DNA of 64,000 nt from NCBI GenBank assembly GCA_024742405.1, contig JANSYP010000003.1, positions 310,001 through 374,000 on the forward strand, read 5' to 3'. Each line of letters starts with the position of its first letter. Position 1 is the stretch's first letter. The DNA comes from Paracoccaceae bacterium. GTDB taxonomy: Bacteria; Pseudomonadota; Alphaproteobacteria; Rhodobacterales; Rhodobacteraceae. Below are positions 9,621 through 19,111 of this stretch, in pieces. The notes beneath the pieces are model-generated. The model did not search any database. It saw only the letters and a list, made by a program, of their open reading frames with translations, and had not been told where the DNA came from. The position numbers and the translations under genes are program-made.

Positions 9621-9910
9621 CAGGGCTGGAACGAGAATTTGCAGCGCTGCGACTGCGATTAAGAGCAAGCCGACGATCTCCATGAACAGGTCGGCATTGC
9701 ATCGGGTGATCAGCGCGATGGCCTTGGACGGCGTGATCTGCCGAGGACCACGGTAGTCACCATCAGCATGCCGAAAAGGACCAGATCGACATCGTAGCCG
9801 ATCAGCGAAGCCAGGATGATCGGCATGAGAACCGGACTGAGCGGATCGAGGATCAATTCCGCAAGGATCGCGAGGATCCGAAGCGAAGCGTCTCCAACCA
9901 GTCTTGCAAT
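9610..9910 (-). pseudogene. C-terminal fragment of a TRAP large permease (DctM)
   Basis: One minus frame reads LILDPLSPVLMPIILASLIG then YDVDLVLFGMLMVTTVVLG; after a frameshift near 9745 another continues QITPSKAIAL and GLLLIAVAALQILVPALIR. Together they match the last quarter of a DctM permease, where the family has 'FLDP..ILL.TPILLP...GIDPV.FG...V....G.ITPP' and a final helix. The rest of the gene is gone; the IS110 remnant abuts its 3' side. It lies just downstream of the ABC operon, which may therefore have replaced or interrupted an older TRAP locus. Confidence 0.7.
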
Positions 9911-10043
9911 TCCTTACTCTGTCGCACTGGACCCATCCTCGGTCTTGAGATCGTCGTGACCGGCAAACGCGCAAATCTCGGCGCCGGGACGGATTGGGTG
10001 GAAATGACACCACCCAACCTGTCCCGGCCGCATGGAAGCAGTG

Positions 10044-11060
10044 CTAGCTCGCTCCGGTACCGCAGCCCATTTCCGCCGCGCGATCCACATAGGTGAAATC
10101 CACGAACCCGGCCGCGTCGAGCGGATCGTCCAGTTCCCCGCCGGCATGCATCAGATCGGCGAGCGACTGGTAGCCCGACACATCGAGCAGTTCCCTCGGC
10201 TCGGTCGGGAACATGTTGATGTCCATCGCCACATCGTAGAACGCGGACACCGCGTCCTCGTTCGCGCCGCGGACATTGTCCATGGCATAGGCCACGAACT
10301 CGTCCTTGCTGGAGTTGATCCAGGCGTTCACCTCCAGATTGGCGCAGGCGATCGCGGTGACGAGCTCTTCGTTCGCGGCCAGATAATCGCGCGGCGCAAA
10401 CACGGCGCGCGAGGACAGGCCCGGTACAAGATCGGCGACATACCCCAGCAGCTGGGCATTGGCGCCCTGCTCTTTCAGCGCAAGCCAATTGTCGATGAAC
10501 ACGACGGTGGCCTGAACCTGACCGGCCATGATGGCGGCGGCGCGTTCGCTGGAGCCCCCGACAGGGACGATGGCCACGTCGACCTCGGGCTCGATGCCTG
10601 CCTCGGTGAGCATGTAGCGAAAGAGCATCCCGTTGAACCCGCCCGGGCCACTGGTCGCGATGGCCTGGCCGCGCAGATCCTCCAGCGTATCAATACCGGG
10701 GGTCGAGACGACCGCATAGTGCATCGTCGAGATCGGTGCGGCGAACGCCACCACATCCACACCACGCGACTGGCCGGACAGGATCTCGTCCGAGCTGCGC
10801 GAGGCGATATCGATCCGCTCGGCGACGATGGCCTCAAGCCCCGAGATGTTTGGCAGCTCGACCCGGGTCACATCTGCGCCCCAGCCTTCCAGCATCTCGA
10901 TCATGCGCAGGGTACCGAGGTTCAGGACCTGCGCTTGTGCGGTGCCGATCGTCACCTCTGTGCCGCTGAGGTCGAATTCTTGCGCGGATGCGCCGCCGGC
11001 GATCATAGCGCCCAGGCCTGCGCCCGCGAGATAACGGGTGAGTTTTCTGATGTTCGTCAT
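10044..11060 (-). CDS. ABC transporter periplasmic binding protein (NMT1/SsuA-like)
   Basis: This 338-residue solute-binding protein has a signal peptide (LAGAGLGAMIAGGASA, cleaved near residue 25). Its two-lobe fold is of the NMT1/TauA/SsuA class, with segments such as GTAQAQVLNL, EDLRGQAIATSGPGG and MAGQVQATVVF. It is the receptor for the ABC importer encoded upstream in the same operon (ATPase, two permeases, receptor, all minus strand). The family takes up sulfonates, pyrimidine precursors, riboflavin or aromatic acids; the ligand here is unknown. GGAGGAGACAACAGACC precedes the ATG at 11060. The C-terminus (MGCGTGAS) is complete. Confidence 0.85.
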   Translation of the reverse strand: MTNIRKLTRYLAGAGLGAMIAGGASAQEFDLSGTEVTIGTAQAQVLNLGTLRMIEMLEGWGADVTRVELPNISGLEAIVAERIDIASRSSDEILSGQSRGVDVVAFAAPISTMHYAVVSTPGIDTLEDLRGQAIATSGPGGFNGMLFRYMLTEAGIEPEVDVAIVPVGGSSERAAAIMAGQVQATVVFIDNWLALKEQGANAQLLGYVADLVPGLSSRAVFAPRDYLAANEELVTAIACANLEVNAWINSSKDEFVAYAMDNVRGANEDAVSAFYDVAMDINMFPTEPRELLDVSGYQSLADLMHAGGELDDPLDAAGFVDFTYVDRAAEMGCGTGAS

Positions 11061-11158
11061 GGTCTGTTGTCTCCTCCACGGATGGGTCGGGTCTCTCCGC
11101 CCGGCTTGGATTTGGCTGCCGCTGCCTGCCGGGGTGATTTTGCGAACGCGGCGTCGGG

Positions 11159-11920
11159 TCAGGGTGCGCCTTTCCAGTCCTGGAAACGTTTTTCGACAGT
11201 GTCCAACGCGGTCACGATGATCGTGCCAAGGACGGCGATGACAGCGACGGCGCAGAGCATCTTGGCCGGCAAGAGCTCCTGGGAGCCCTTGGTGATGACG
11301 CCGCCCAACCCGACGATCTGCAGGAACATCTCGCCGATGATGACGCCGACGATGGCGCGTTCGGCGCCGATCCGCAGACCGGAGACGACAAAGGGGATCG
11401 CGCCGGGGATCAGGACATGACGGGCCATCTGGAGGCGCGTCGCCTGAAAGGACCGCGCGACTTCCACCAGATCCGGCCGGGCATGGCGCACACCCTGCGC
11501 GGTGTTCACGCTGATGGCGATCATCGACCAGAAAAACACCAGGAAAAGCCGTGCCTCGAAGCCGATGCCGAACCACACCACGATCAACGGGACCAGAACC
11601 ACCCGTGGGGTCGCGAAGATGGCATAGAGATAAGGCTGCAGAATGTCGCCGAAACGCGTCCAGGCCCCCATAAGGATGCCAAACGGGATGCCGACAACTA
11701 CGGCCAGGAAATAGCCGAGGAACAGCGCCCGCACCGTGACCATGGCCGCGTCCTGCAACTCGCCCGTCTGCAAAAGCTCGCCGAACTGGCGCAGCACCTC
11801 CGACGGCGGTGCGAAGAGCAGCGGATTGATGCTGCGGCCGACGATCTCCCAGCCGCCGAACACGACGACGAGGCTGACGAGAGGCAGGAAAACGCTGGGC
11901 CGGATCAGTTTGTCGATCAT
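11159..11920 (-). CDS. ABC transporter permease (TauC/SsuC-like), second
   Basis: This 253-residue inner-membrane permease has six predicted helices. The cytoplasmic EAA loop, which docks on the ATPase, is at SFQATRLQMARHVLIPGAIP. The ATG at 11920 is taken as start; the frame extends upstream into the previous gene but without a ribosome site. It lies 13 bases after the other permease gene, so the two probably form a heterodimeric channel. Family members import sulfonates, nitrate or pyrimidine-like compounds. Confidence 0.88.
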   Translation of the reverse strand: MIDKLIRPSVFLPLVSLVVVFGGWEIVGRSINPLLFAPPSEVLRQFGELLQTGELQDAAMVTVRALFLGYFLAVVVGIPFGILMGAWTRFGDILQPYLYAIFATPRVVLVPLIVVWFGIGFEARLFLVFFWSMIAISVNTAQGVRHARPDLVEVARSFQATRLQMARHVLIPGAIPFVVSGLRIGAERAIVGVIIGEMFLQIVGLGGVITKGSQELLPAKMLCAVAVIAVLGTIIVTALDTVEKRFQDWKGAP

Positions 11921-11933
11921 GATCGTTGCCCTC

Positions 11934-12689
11934 TTACGTCCAATGCAGGCGCCGTTCGGCGCGCCCGATGAGCGAAACGATCCCGATCCCGAGCAACGAA
12001 AGCGGCAGGATCGACGCAAAGACATAGTCGGTCTGGAACATCGCGCCGTAGGACTTGATCAGCCCGCCGATCCCGCCGAGCCGCAGATAGGTTTCGGCTA
12101 CGGCCATGCCCACGACACCTCGACCGGCGGCCAGGCGCAGACCGGCCAGAAGCACGGGCAATGCCGCCCGAATGCGCACCTTGAAGAGAAGCGCGATCTC
12201 CCCCTTCACGCCGAAAGACCGGGCCACGTCGATCAGATCGCCTGGGGAATCCCGCAGCCCGGAGGCGACGCTGAAGAGAATGGGCACGACAGCCGCGAGC
12301 ACAACCACCGTGACACGACCCGGAAACCCGAAGCCGAACCACACCAGCACGAGCGGCACCAGCGCGATCGTGGGGGTTACGAAGAGGGCACTGAGATAGG
12401 GGTTCAGCATCCAGTAAGCCGTCCTGGAGCGCGCGATCAGCGCGCCAAGGACAAAGCCGATCGTCGTCGCCACAATGAGCCCCGCAATCAGCAGCAGGAT
12501 GCTCTGGCTGAGCGCGACGATCAGTTGACCGGTGATGATCAGCTCCCACAGCGCGGCGAGGATCGCACTGATCGGCGGCAGGATCAGCGAGTTGTCGAGG
12601 AGCCGGGCGCTGACCTCCCAGATTATCAGAAAGACCATCACCCCGACGATCTGATCGCGCCGGACGTCCTTGCGGCTGCGTGCCTTCAC
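11934..12689 (-). CDS. ABC transporter permease (TauC/SsuC-like), first
   Basis: This 251-residue permease has six predicted helices and the EAA-loop segment SFGVKGEIALLFKVRIRAAL. It resembles the permease downstream in topology but is clearly divergent, as in heterodimeric importers. Its start overlaps the ATPase stop by four bases (12686-12689), which indicates translational coupling. Confidence 0.88.
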   Translation of the reverse strand: MKARSRKDVRRDQIVGVMVFLIIWEVSARLLDNSLILPPISAILAALWELIITGQLIVALSQSILLLIAGLIVATTIGFVLGALIARSRTAYWMLNPYLSALFVTPTIALVPLVLVWFGFGFPGRVTVVVLAAVVPILFSVASGLRDSPGDLIDVARSFGVKGEIALLFKVRIRAALPVLLAGLRLAAGRGVVGMAVAETYLRLGGIGGLIKSYGAMFQTDYVFASILPLSLLGIGIVSLIGRAERRLHWT

Positions 12690-13507
12690 GACGTCTCCTC
12701 CGCGCGCTGCTCGACCAGGTCGTTGCGCAGCTCGTGCCAGAGATGGGCGCGGACCTTCACGAAGGTCTCATGGCCGCGGACATCGTAATCGAACCGCGGA
12801 CGCGGCAGGTCGACATCGATCACCTCGCGCACCCGGCCGGGACCGCGTGACATCAGCAGAACGCGGTCGGCCAACAGAACCGCTTCGTCCAGATCATGGG
12901 TAATGAACACGACGGTCTTTTGCTCCTGCTGGCAGATCTTCATCAGCTCTTCCTGCATCAGCTCGCGCGTCTGTGCGTCGATGGCGCCGAATGGTTCGTC
13001 CATCAGCAGGATATCAGCCCCGGTCGACAGAGCGCGGGCGAGCCCGACCCGCTGCTGCATGCCGCCGGAGAGCTGATGGGGGTATGCGTCCACGAATTTG
13101 TCCAGCCCAACCTGCCGGATATGCTTCATCGCGATCTCGCGCGCCTCTGCGGCGTCGAACTTGCGCACCATGAGCGGGAAGATCACATTGTCGATGACGC
13201 TTTTCCACGGGAACAGACCGAAAGTCTGGAACACCATGGCGCGTTTGATGCCGGGCTCTCGGACCGGTTCGCCCTCGACGATAACTTCGCCTTCGTCGGG
13301 CAGGATCAGCGAGGCAATGATGCGCAGCAGGGTGGTCTTGCCGCAGCCCGACGGGCCAATGATGGTCAGGAACTCGCCCTGCCGGATCTTGAGATCCACA
13401 CCGTCCAGCGCCAGAACCGTCTTGGCATCCCGGTCCTCCGACAGCGTGAAGGTCTTGCGGATGCCTTTCAGCTCGATTGCCGGAATATCCAGAACCGTAT
13501 CTTTCAT
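12686..13507 (-). CDS. ABC transporter ATPase (TauB/SsuB-like)
   Basis: This 273-residue nucleotide-binding subunit has Walker A GPSGCGKTTLL, a Q-loop in MVFQTFGLFPW, the signature LSGGMQQRVGLARAL, Walker B DILLMDEPFGA and the H-loop THDLDEA. It powers the importer encoded by the three following genes. The ATG at 13507 is preceded by GGAGGAGATCTCG, while the longer upstream frame lacks a ribosome site. The operon order is ATPase, permease, permease, receptor. The likely regulator is the FCD protein at 13749. Confidence 0.92.
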   Translation of the reverse strand: MKDTVLDIPAIELKGIRKTFTLSEDRDAKTVLALDGVDLKIRQGEFLTIIGPSGCGKTTLLRIIASLILPDEGEVIVEGEPVREPGIKRAMVFQTFGLFPWKSVIDNVIFPLMVRKFDAAEAREIAMKHIRQVGLDKFVDAYPHQLSGGMQQRVGLARALSTGADILLMDEPFGAIDAQTRELMQEELMKICQQEQKTVVFITHDLDEAVLLADRVLLMSRGPGRVREVIDVDLPRPRFDYDVRGHETFVKVRAHLWHELRNDLVEQRAEETS

Positions 13508-13748
13508 CGAGATCTCCTCCCCTGCTGGCGCGTCCGTCTCGGGATCTTCGCCAAAGTCCGGTCGGGCGCTGGCGGTAAGCGATCGCTCGCGCGCCAAAGG
13601 CACCGCCATATTCACATTCGCAGCCCGTCCCGCCTTACGACCTGCCGAAGCGGGATCCCCGACGCACAGACCGGCACCACGAGCGGGGCGCCGGAAGCCA
13701 AGCCTCGGCCGTTCTGCGCCGGGGCTTCGCGAGTCTTCGGGCCGGCCA

Positions 13749-14441
13749 CTACGCTTCTCCGAACAGACGCGACGAAACGGACCTAAGGTGACGCCGCATC
13801 GCGTCAAAAGCGGCATCGCCATCATGGGCTTCGATCGCCGCAAGGATCGCCCCGTGCTCGGCGAAGCTCGAATGCCCGCGGGAGGGGCGGGCCGAGGATC
13901 GCGTGACCGCGCCCCAGGCAACTTCACGCCGCACCCTATTGAGGCTGTCGAACACGGCGAGCAGCAGTGCATTGTCCGCGGCTTCTGCGATCGCCCGGTG
14001 AAACTGATCATCCTGTCGCTCGTACTCGGCCCAGTACGTCGAGACTTCGGCTCTTTGCGCGATGGCCGAGATGCGGGTCAGTGCTTCGCGGGACGCGTTC
14101 ATTGCGGCTTCACGGGCGATCGCAGGCTCGATGCAGATTCGCGCGCGCATCATGCGGTATGGTGTGAGGTGATGGCCAAGCCCCGCAAACGCGTCCTGGC
14201 CCGCCCCTTCGCCTGCGCCATAAGAGACGAATGTTCCCTTGCCGACATGGCGCCAGATGACGCCGTCTCTCTCTAGAACTTCCAGCGCACGACGCAAGGC
14301 CGCGCGGCTGATGCCCAACAGATCGATCAATCGACGTTCCGGCGGGATCCTGTCTCCGGGCGCATAACCTCGCTCTTCGATAAACGCCCGCAACTGTTGA
14401 GCGGCCTCATCTCGAACTGGTTGATCAGCGCGTTTCAGCAC
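13749..14441 (-). CDS. GntR-family regulator, FCD subfamily
   Basis: This 230-residue regulator has an N-terminal winged helix (PPERRLIDLLGISRAALRRAL) and a C-terminal FCD domain (DDQFHRAIAEAADN, HSSFAEHGAILAAIEAHDGD). It is transcribed in the same direction as, and directly upstream of, the ABC importer, which it probably controls in response to the imported ligand. The start is GTG at 14441. Its own AT-rich upstream region (14460-14560) has a TTGAT...ATCAA inverted repeat that may be an autoregulatory operator. Confidence 0.85.
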   Translation of the reverse strand: MLKRADQPVRDEAAQQLRAFIEERGYAPGDRIPPERRLIDLLGISRAALRRALEVLERDGVIWRHVGKGTFVSYGAGEGAGQDAFAGLGHHLTPYRMMRARICIEPAIAREAAMNASREALTRISAIAQRAEVSTYWAEYERQDDQFHRAIAEAADNALLLAVFDSLNRVRREVAWGAVTRSSARPSRGHSSFAEHGAILAAIEAHDGDAAFDAMRRHLRSVSSRLFGEA

Positions 14442-14474
14442 GGTTGACGAACTCTCTTCCAGGAATCATGTCGT

Positions 14475-14493
14475 TTGATCATTATATCATCAA
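14475..14493. promoter_or_regulatory. Possible autoregulatory operator
   Basis: TTGATCATTATATCATCAA has TTGAT and ATCAA arms around nine AT-rich bases, 33 bases upstream of the FCD regulator start. Position and symmetry fit an operator for the regulator, but the half-sites also resemble the FNR motif with wrong spacing, so the call is weak. Confidence 0.3.
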
Positions 14494-15080
14494 TAACGTA
14501 GAGTCATCATTTTAGTATATTGATCACGATTGATTTCGCGCTTGGACACTCAAGACGTAGGTCTGTCGATGCAAGTCGAATTGCTCTACGGATGAAGGGA
14601 ACCACTCCGATAATAGCTGTGATATCGCCAAGCAGTTTATCATTTTATACTTAATATCAGAGCTATAATATGACTCCGGCCTGATCTCTCGTGGCAACAG
14701 TCTTCATGCTGAATCGGTGTTTCCAGCGGTTGGTAGGTGGCAGACAGACGCCGCGCACGATTGGATTGAGCCCGGGACCAAAGCCACACAATCTCGAACC
14801 AATCTGAAGAACCCCGTCTTCCTGCGAGAGTACCGCTCGATGACGGCCTAGCCCGTCCCGCAGTGACACAGACGCAATCGCATAGACCTGCCACCGGACG
14901 GCATCGAGTGGGCGGACTTTCGATTTCGTGGATCTGCTAAACAAGCTCGAACCGTCGAGCGCGGCGACCGGCAGGGACGAACCGCCCAACTCTTGTGTCG
15001 CATCGCCATGTTCGCTTTCGCCGGCGCGCTTGAAGCTGTCCCTTCATCCTCCGGTCGGGCCGTAGTTCATTGAGCTAGAC
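14494..15080. other. Non-coding AT-rich region and unassigned decayed DNA
   Basis: The first 170 bases are AT-rich. After that only short overlapping frames occur, none with a domain I can name. Confidence 0.4.
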
Positions 15081-15089
15081 AGGAATGGG

Positions 15090-15535
15090 CGTTGGCCCGG
15101 AAGCGTCACACCAACGAGGATGCGCTGCGTCTTCTGCGTGAGATCGAGATTCATCCTGGTTCTGGAAACGACGTCGCTAAGGCGGGGAATTGTGATGCGG
15201 AGTATCACAATGCGCAGGACATTAGGCGGCGTGTCCCAACCCCAATTGGCTGAAAAGAAGACCCTGGAGAAAGAGAACAAGCGGTTGAAAAGAATGAGCC
15301 GTCGGAACGGGCGCCCCCATGGCGCCTTAGGTCCGAGCCCGATAGGCGACGGCGAATGCCGGGCATAAGTTAGACAAGCTGATCCAAAACGAGAGCCTGG
15401 ACCTATTAAAGACGAAGGCCTGACGGTCGAGCAGCTCCGACATGCCCAGACCGTCACCGACATCTGCCGCAGGCGGTACAACGGGATCCGCCCACAACAG
15501 GCCCTAGGTATGCCATCCCCCAAGCCAGAGACGAT
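15090..15535 (+). mobile_element. IS3-family (IS407-like group) remnant
   Basis: Successive frames give OrfA pieces: RKRHTNEDALRLLREIEIH (helix-turn-helix start), GGVSQPQLAEKKTLEKENKR (leucine zipper) and LDKLIQNESLDLLKTKA (OrfA end). LTVEQLRHA follows, as in the OrfA/OrfB junction. The sequence then jumps to RRYNGIRPQQALGMPSPKPE, the far C-terminus of OrfB. Most of OrfB is deleted and several frameshifts are present, so the element is dead. Confidence 0.75.
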
Positions 15536-15829
15536 TCGAGAAAATCCGAACGCATGGTCCCAAACGTAGGGGGATTAACACGATCCAAGGAATAGGGTTT
15601 CCGCGTCAGAACGCATGACGGTCAGACGCTGTCTTGCCAGGTCAAAGCAAACGACGATCCCAACACTTTTAGCCCACATCCACCGTCAAGGCCCTGCCCT
15701 TTCAGGCCTGCTTACATACTTTACAGCCCTCCTGCGGGGTGGATCGCCTGTTATCAGGGTCATGAACCGCATGTTCTCGTAGTATCGTCAACGGTTCGAT
15801 GTCCGCGGAACAGCAGCCGATTGTCGGCG

Positions 15830-16440
15830 GCTGGATCCCAATGACTCGCTCGCCACGGCCGTTTCACAGGATCAGGCCGTCGGTATGATCATCCACTCTA
15901 AAACCAGGTCGTGGAGCCTAGGCTGGTGCAAAGTCGCTCGGCCCGCAATCGCTTCGTGACCGGTGCCGCGACGCCGGCCGAAACAAGCAGGATCCGGCCA
16001 ATACTGCCCCTGCTCATGGTCCCTGGAACCCAGTTTAAGCTTGAAGCCGACTTGCGGCACACGATGTGTCGTAAACTGTTGCACAACCTGTCTTCGGCGC
16101 CGGCCTCGGTGCTCACAGGTGGTCAGGCCTATGACGTCATCGACGATCCCAATGCGCAGCCCGTCGCCCGGGCGCCCTTTCTCGAGGGGGCCGCCGTGGC
16201 GCACGCCCGCGGGTTCGATGATCTCGACAGTGACCTGGGCGAGATCCCCTCGCCAGGGTCTCGAGTGCATAAGTGACCCTCTAGGCGCCAGGATGTCGAT
16301 CTCGGGCGCCCCATGGAAATCGACGGTAGTCTTCGGATCGTGCAGGATTTCGCAAGACAGTTCGGTGTCCCGACGCCCACCCAGGAAGCGGTGGTCGGTC
16401 TCGTCTTGCTCCGTGCGCGATTAGCAGGGCTCTATCCGCC
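15830..16440 (+). pseudogene. Ketopantoate reductase family (ApbA/PanE) pseudogene
   Basis: Pieces of a 2-dehydropantoate 2-reductase-like protein are in order but in different frames. They are RRLDPND (from the substrate region), VEPRLVQSRSARNRFVTGA, LRHTMCRKLLHNLSSAPASV then LTGGQAYDVIDDP, LEGAAVAHARGFDDLD, and finally RPMEIDGSLRIVQDFARQFG then VPTPTQEAVVGL. In the family these are the C-terminal helical domain blocks ('..W.KLL.NL..GP...LTG..', 'GRP.EID....V..G...GVPTP'). The Rossmann half is missing or unrecognisable and several frameshifts are present. Confidence 0.75.
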
Positions 16441-16685
16441 TCTCGTTTATAGAGACCTGTCTTGGCACCAATGGACGAGAATCGCACCGGCGCCGCCCGA
16501 GGACAGTCAGCCCAGCATAACGCCGCTGCGGCCAGACGGGAGTTGGAGATCGCCGATGTCGGGGACAATCCGGGCGACTGACTGTTACAGGGTCACATGC
16601 TGGAGCATGCGGCCGGCGGCATGATGACCTAGTTGCGGGCCACATGGCAGGCGTATGGACAAACCTTCCGCGTGGGAGCAGCAAA

Positions 16686-17047
16686 ATGGATCGCAGACTG
16701 TTCTTGGCAAGCACTTTGGGCCTGCCGCTGCTCGCCCGGCCGGCATTGGCTGCTGACCTCCCAATGGAGGTGTGCAAACCCGGACCTGCGGATGCTGCTC
16801 GGCGTGGATCGCGCATGTCGAGCCGGCCGGGTCCGTTGTCGAGGGACAGGATATCGGCCAGGATGTGCTGTGGCGCCTGAAGATGCGCTCTGGGATCACG
16901 GCCGAACTCAGCGCTTTCCACACCGGGTTCGTCGAGGGCTATTTTCGAAGGTCATGTGCCCGCTGCCGACGTACAACGGCTTCTCCGCGAGCGCCCTGAC
17001 GCGCTCGGTCTGACCGTTCCAGGCACGCCGACCGGATCGCCGGCAAT
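16686..17047 (+). pseudogene. DUF411 metal-binding protein pseudogene
   Basis: A signal-peptide-like start (MDRRLFLASTLGLPLLARPA) runs into a frameshift near 16775. The next frame gives RTCGCCSAWIAHVEPAGSVV, with the CGCC motif of DUF411 copper/metal-associated proteins, and AELSAFHTGFVEGYF. After a second shift near 16945 the third frame gives EGHVPAADVQRLLRERPDAL then GLTVPGTPTGSPAME, the DUF411 C-terminus. The full family length (about 120 mature residues) is present but needs two frame corrections, so it is a recent pseudogene unless sequencing errors explain the shifts. Confidence 0.8.
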
Positions 17048-17700
17048 GGAAAAAGGCAATCGCCGCAACGCTTTCGCAACACTCCTTATTAAGCAGAATG
17101 GGGATACGGAAACACTCTAGAGGCACGGGTGATAGGGCTGGCGCAATCACCAAGGGAGACGGCCAGCACCCAGTTTTCAATTGCTCGAGCGTGGGCGCGT
17201 TCCACCCAAACCAAACTGACATGATGGCATGCGGCACCGTGAAGGTGGCGCTTGCGAGGGTACTCTCGCTCGAAAACTGGTGACAGTTTCAGGCGCCTCA
17301 ATAAACGCGTTTCAGCTTTGGCCGTGTCCGTATAACGCGAGCGTAAATGCTGTCGACGGCACTCGAATACACAATCTTCAAGTGCCCCGATGCACCGACG
17401 ACGAGGCGCATTGAAGACGGCGTTCGACAGAGGATTGAACTTCGAACGCATCAAACACTTTGAACAACGAAGCCCGCCAGCTCGACTTTGTCCCGTACGG
17501 GCCGCACCTTTGGGTTCTGCGCGATGTGCTAAAAAACCGACCGGTAAGGAATTCGGCTGCGGTGTCGCTGCCTTCGCTGCTTCTACCGTGCATGTAGTTG
17601 TCTAAGCGGTGGCCCTGTTAGACTCTGATCGGCGATCTGGAGGTTAGCGAGAACAATACAGTCTGGGCCATTGAAACGCCGGGAGCCAAATCGATCCCAG
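17048..17700. other. Decayed region without recognisable gene
   Basis: Several short overlapping frames occur on both strands. None has a motif I can assign. Confidence 0.4.
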
Positions 17701-17707
17701 CCGCCCG

Positions 17708-17890
17708 GTTGAAATAGTGGGGCCGCAATGCGGTTTTTGCCAGTCCAGCCAGAGCATTCCGGCATCCGCTCTACTTGCCGAGATACCAAAACCCACCGAC
17801 GAGGATATCAAGGCGGCGATGGACGGCAATCATCGCTGTTGCGCCAGCTACGCCCTTATCTGCAGGGCGATCCATCGTGCATTCAAGAAC
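17708..17890 (+). pseudogene. [2Fe-2S] subunit fragment, isoquinoline/aldehyde oxidoreductase type
   Basis: The frame reads PQCGFCQSSQSIPASALLAE, IPKPTDEDIKAAMDGN and SYALICRAIHRA. This matches the C-terminal helical [2Fe-2S] domain of xanthine-dehydrogenase-family small subunits such as IorA ('PQCGYCQSGQIMSA..LL...P.PTD.DI..AM.GNICRCGTY.RI..AI'). The second cysteine pair is damaged (HRCCASY instead of ICRCGTY). The N-terminal plant-ferredoxin-like domain and the molybdopterin subunit were not found nearby. Confidence 0.75.
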
Positions 17891-17999
17891 ATGGAGTCTT
17901 GAGATACTGCACTGTCTGAACGCCCAGCGTTTCTGCGCTCAAACACAAACTCCAGACATTTCTCGGCGCACGCACGCCAGGAAAGCGCCCGTATCGCCC

Positions 18000-18370
18000 A
18001 AGTTGGACCCGCGCGTGCGCGCGCAGGGATCCGCGCTGGAACCGATCGCGACGATCGCACCGCGGATCGACCTCTGGAGACGACTGAGCGTTTCGCTTGG
18101 ATTCCGACCTGCGCCGGCTCTGGAGATAGGCGGACGCGTTATCTTCGCGCCTGATTAGGACGATGTGCCCGAGGAGACATCTCCGGGAGAGACCCCTACC
18201 GACCTTGATCTCTTGGCGCCCAGGCGTCAGGAATTCGGCTGCCTCAATGACGTCGTCTTCCGCGTGGGGATCGACAATGCCTTCAACGAAACCTATGCGA
18301 TCTATCCCAACCAGGCGGATTCGGTCCGTCGAGGTCTCTGACGCGGTCACCTTCCTACCCGCGCGCCAGC
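18000..18370 (+). pseudogene. C-terminal fragment of a TonB-dependent receptor
   Basis: Frames contain IDLWRRLSVSLGFRPAPALE, IGGRVIFAPD, DVPEETSPGET, then VVFRVGIDNAFNETYAIYPN and, after a frameshift, SVEVSDAVTF. This is the end of a TonB-dependent outer-membrane receptor barrel: the terminal strands carry 'G.DN.F...Y..YPNG.NQPGR' and finish in an aromatic residue. The haemin/siderophore class is most likely. Plug and most of the barrel are lost, and a stop plus a frameshift lie inside the fragment. Confidence 0.65.
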
Positions 18371-18691
18371 GGTTTGGAGGTGGCGTTTCTTGGGGAGTGT
18401 CTCTACCGTCGGGGGAAACCTGAAACGCGCTCGAGACTTGGTTGCAAACCGTCGTATCCAACTCCGGCGGTCTTCAAGAGGGGACGGCTCCAGTTTGTAC
18501 ACCAAAATCGCGGGCGCGCGGCCTGTCGCCTTGGCGAGTTTCAGAGAGCCCTGCATTGCGCCTAGATGACAGTTCCACGGCAACTCATCCGTCTCGCTGA
18601 GTTGCCCAATCCTAAACACGCGAACCCCACGATCCGGTACTTCCGGCCGCGAGATTTCACCGGGTGCCAGGGGTGGCGATGTCCATCTCTG
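18371..18691. other. Short decayed stretch
   Basis: One plus frame (NLKRARDLVANRRIQLRR then GARPVALASFREPCIA) looks like former coding sequence but I could not name the family. Confidence 0.3.
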
Positions 18692-19111
18692 TCAGTGGTG
18701 GTCGGAGACGCTCTGGGCGAACTCGCCGGTCAGTTCCTGCGAGACGGCATGGCTGATATCGCCGAGGCTGAGCATGCCAACGAGGCGTTTCTTGTTGTTG
18801 ATGACAGGCAGCCGGCGCACCTGCTTTTGCTCCATGAGATAGATCGCGTCGCCGATCTCCTCGCCGGTCGTACAGTAGACGATACCCTCGGTCATCACGT
18901 CGCGCGCTGTGAGCGCTGCCGGGTCCTGCCCCTCGGCGAAAGCCCGCAGTGCAATGTCCCGGTCCGTCACCATGCCCACGAGCCGGTCGTTTTCGCCGAT
19001 CGGTACCGCGCCGATGTCCTCCGAGCGCATCAGCGCCGCGATGTCGGCAAGGCTCGTGTCGGGCGTGCACCATTTCGCGCCTGAGTGCATTGCGTCTGTC
19101 ACCTTGGTCAT
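18692..19111 (-). CDS. Tandem CBS-domain protein
   Basis: This 139-residue soluble protein is made of two CBS domains (for example DAMHSGAKWCTPDTSLADIA and DVMTEGIVYCTTGEEIGDAI). Each has the usual '(G)xVPI/RLPVI...G(M)(V/L)(T/S)..D' end: GMVTDRDIA and GMLSLGDIS. Paired CBS domains bind adenosine nucleotides and often regulate partners by energy state; the partner is not known. It is similar in size and build to the mycobacterial hypoxic response protein Hrp1. An exact FNR-type box (19223-19236) lies 111 bases upstream, which suggests induction at low oxygen. Confidence 0.9.
   Translation of the reverse strand: MTKVTDAMHSGAKWCTPDTSLADIAALMRSEDIGAVPIGENDRLVGMVTDRDIALRAFAEGQDPAALTARDVMTEGIVYCTTGEEIGDAIYLMEQKQVRRLPVINNKKRLVGMLSLGDISHAVSQELTGEFAQSVSDHH

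Noticed and set aside
10032-11420. 462-codon plus-strand open frame
   Set aside because: It is antisense to the ABC binding protein and permease genes and has no recognisable motif or ribosome site.
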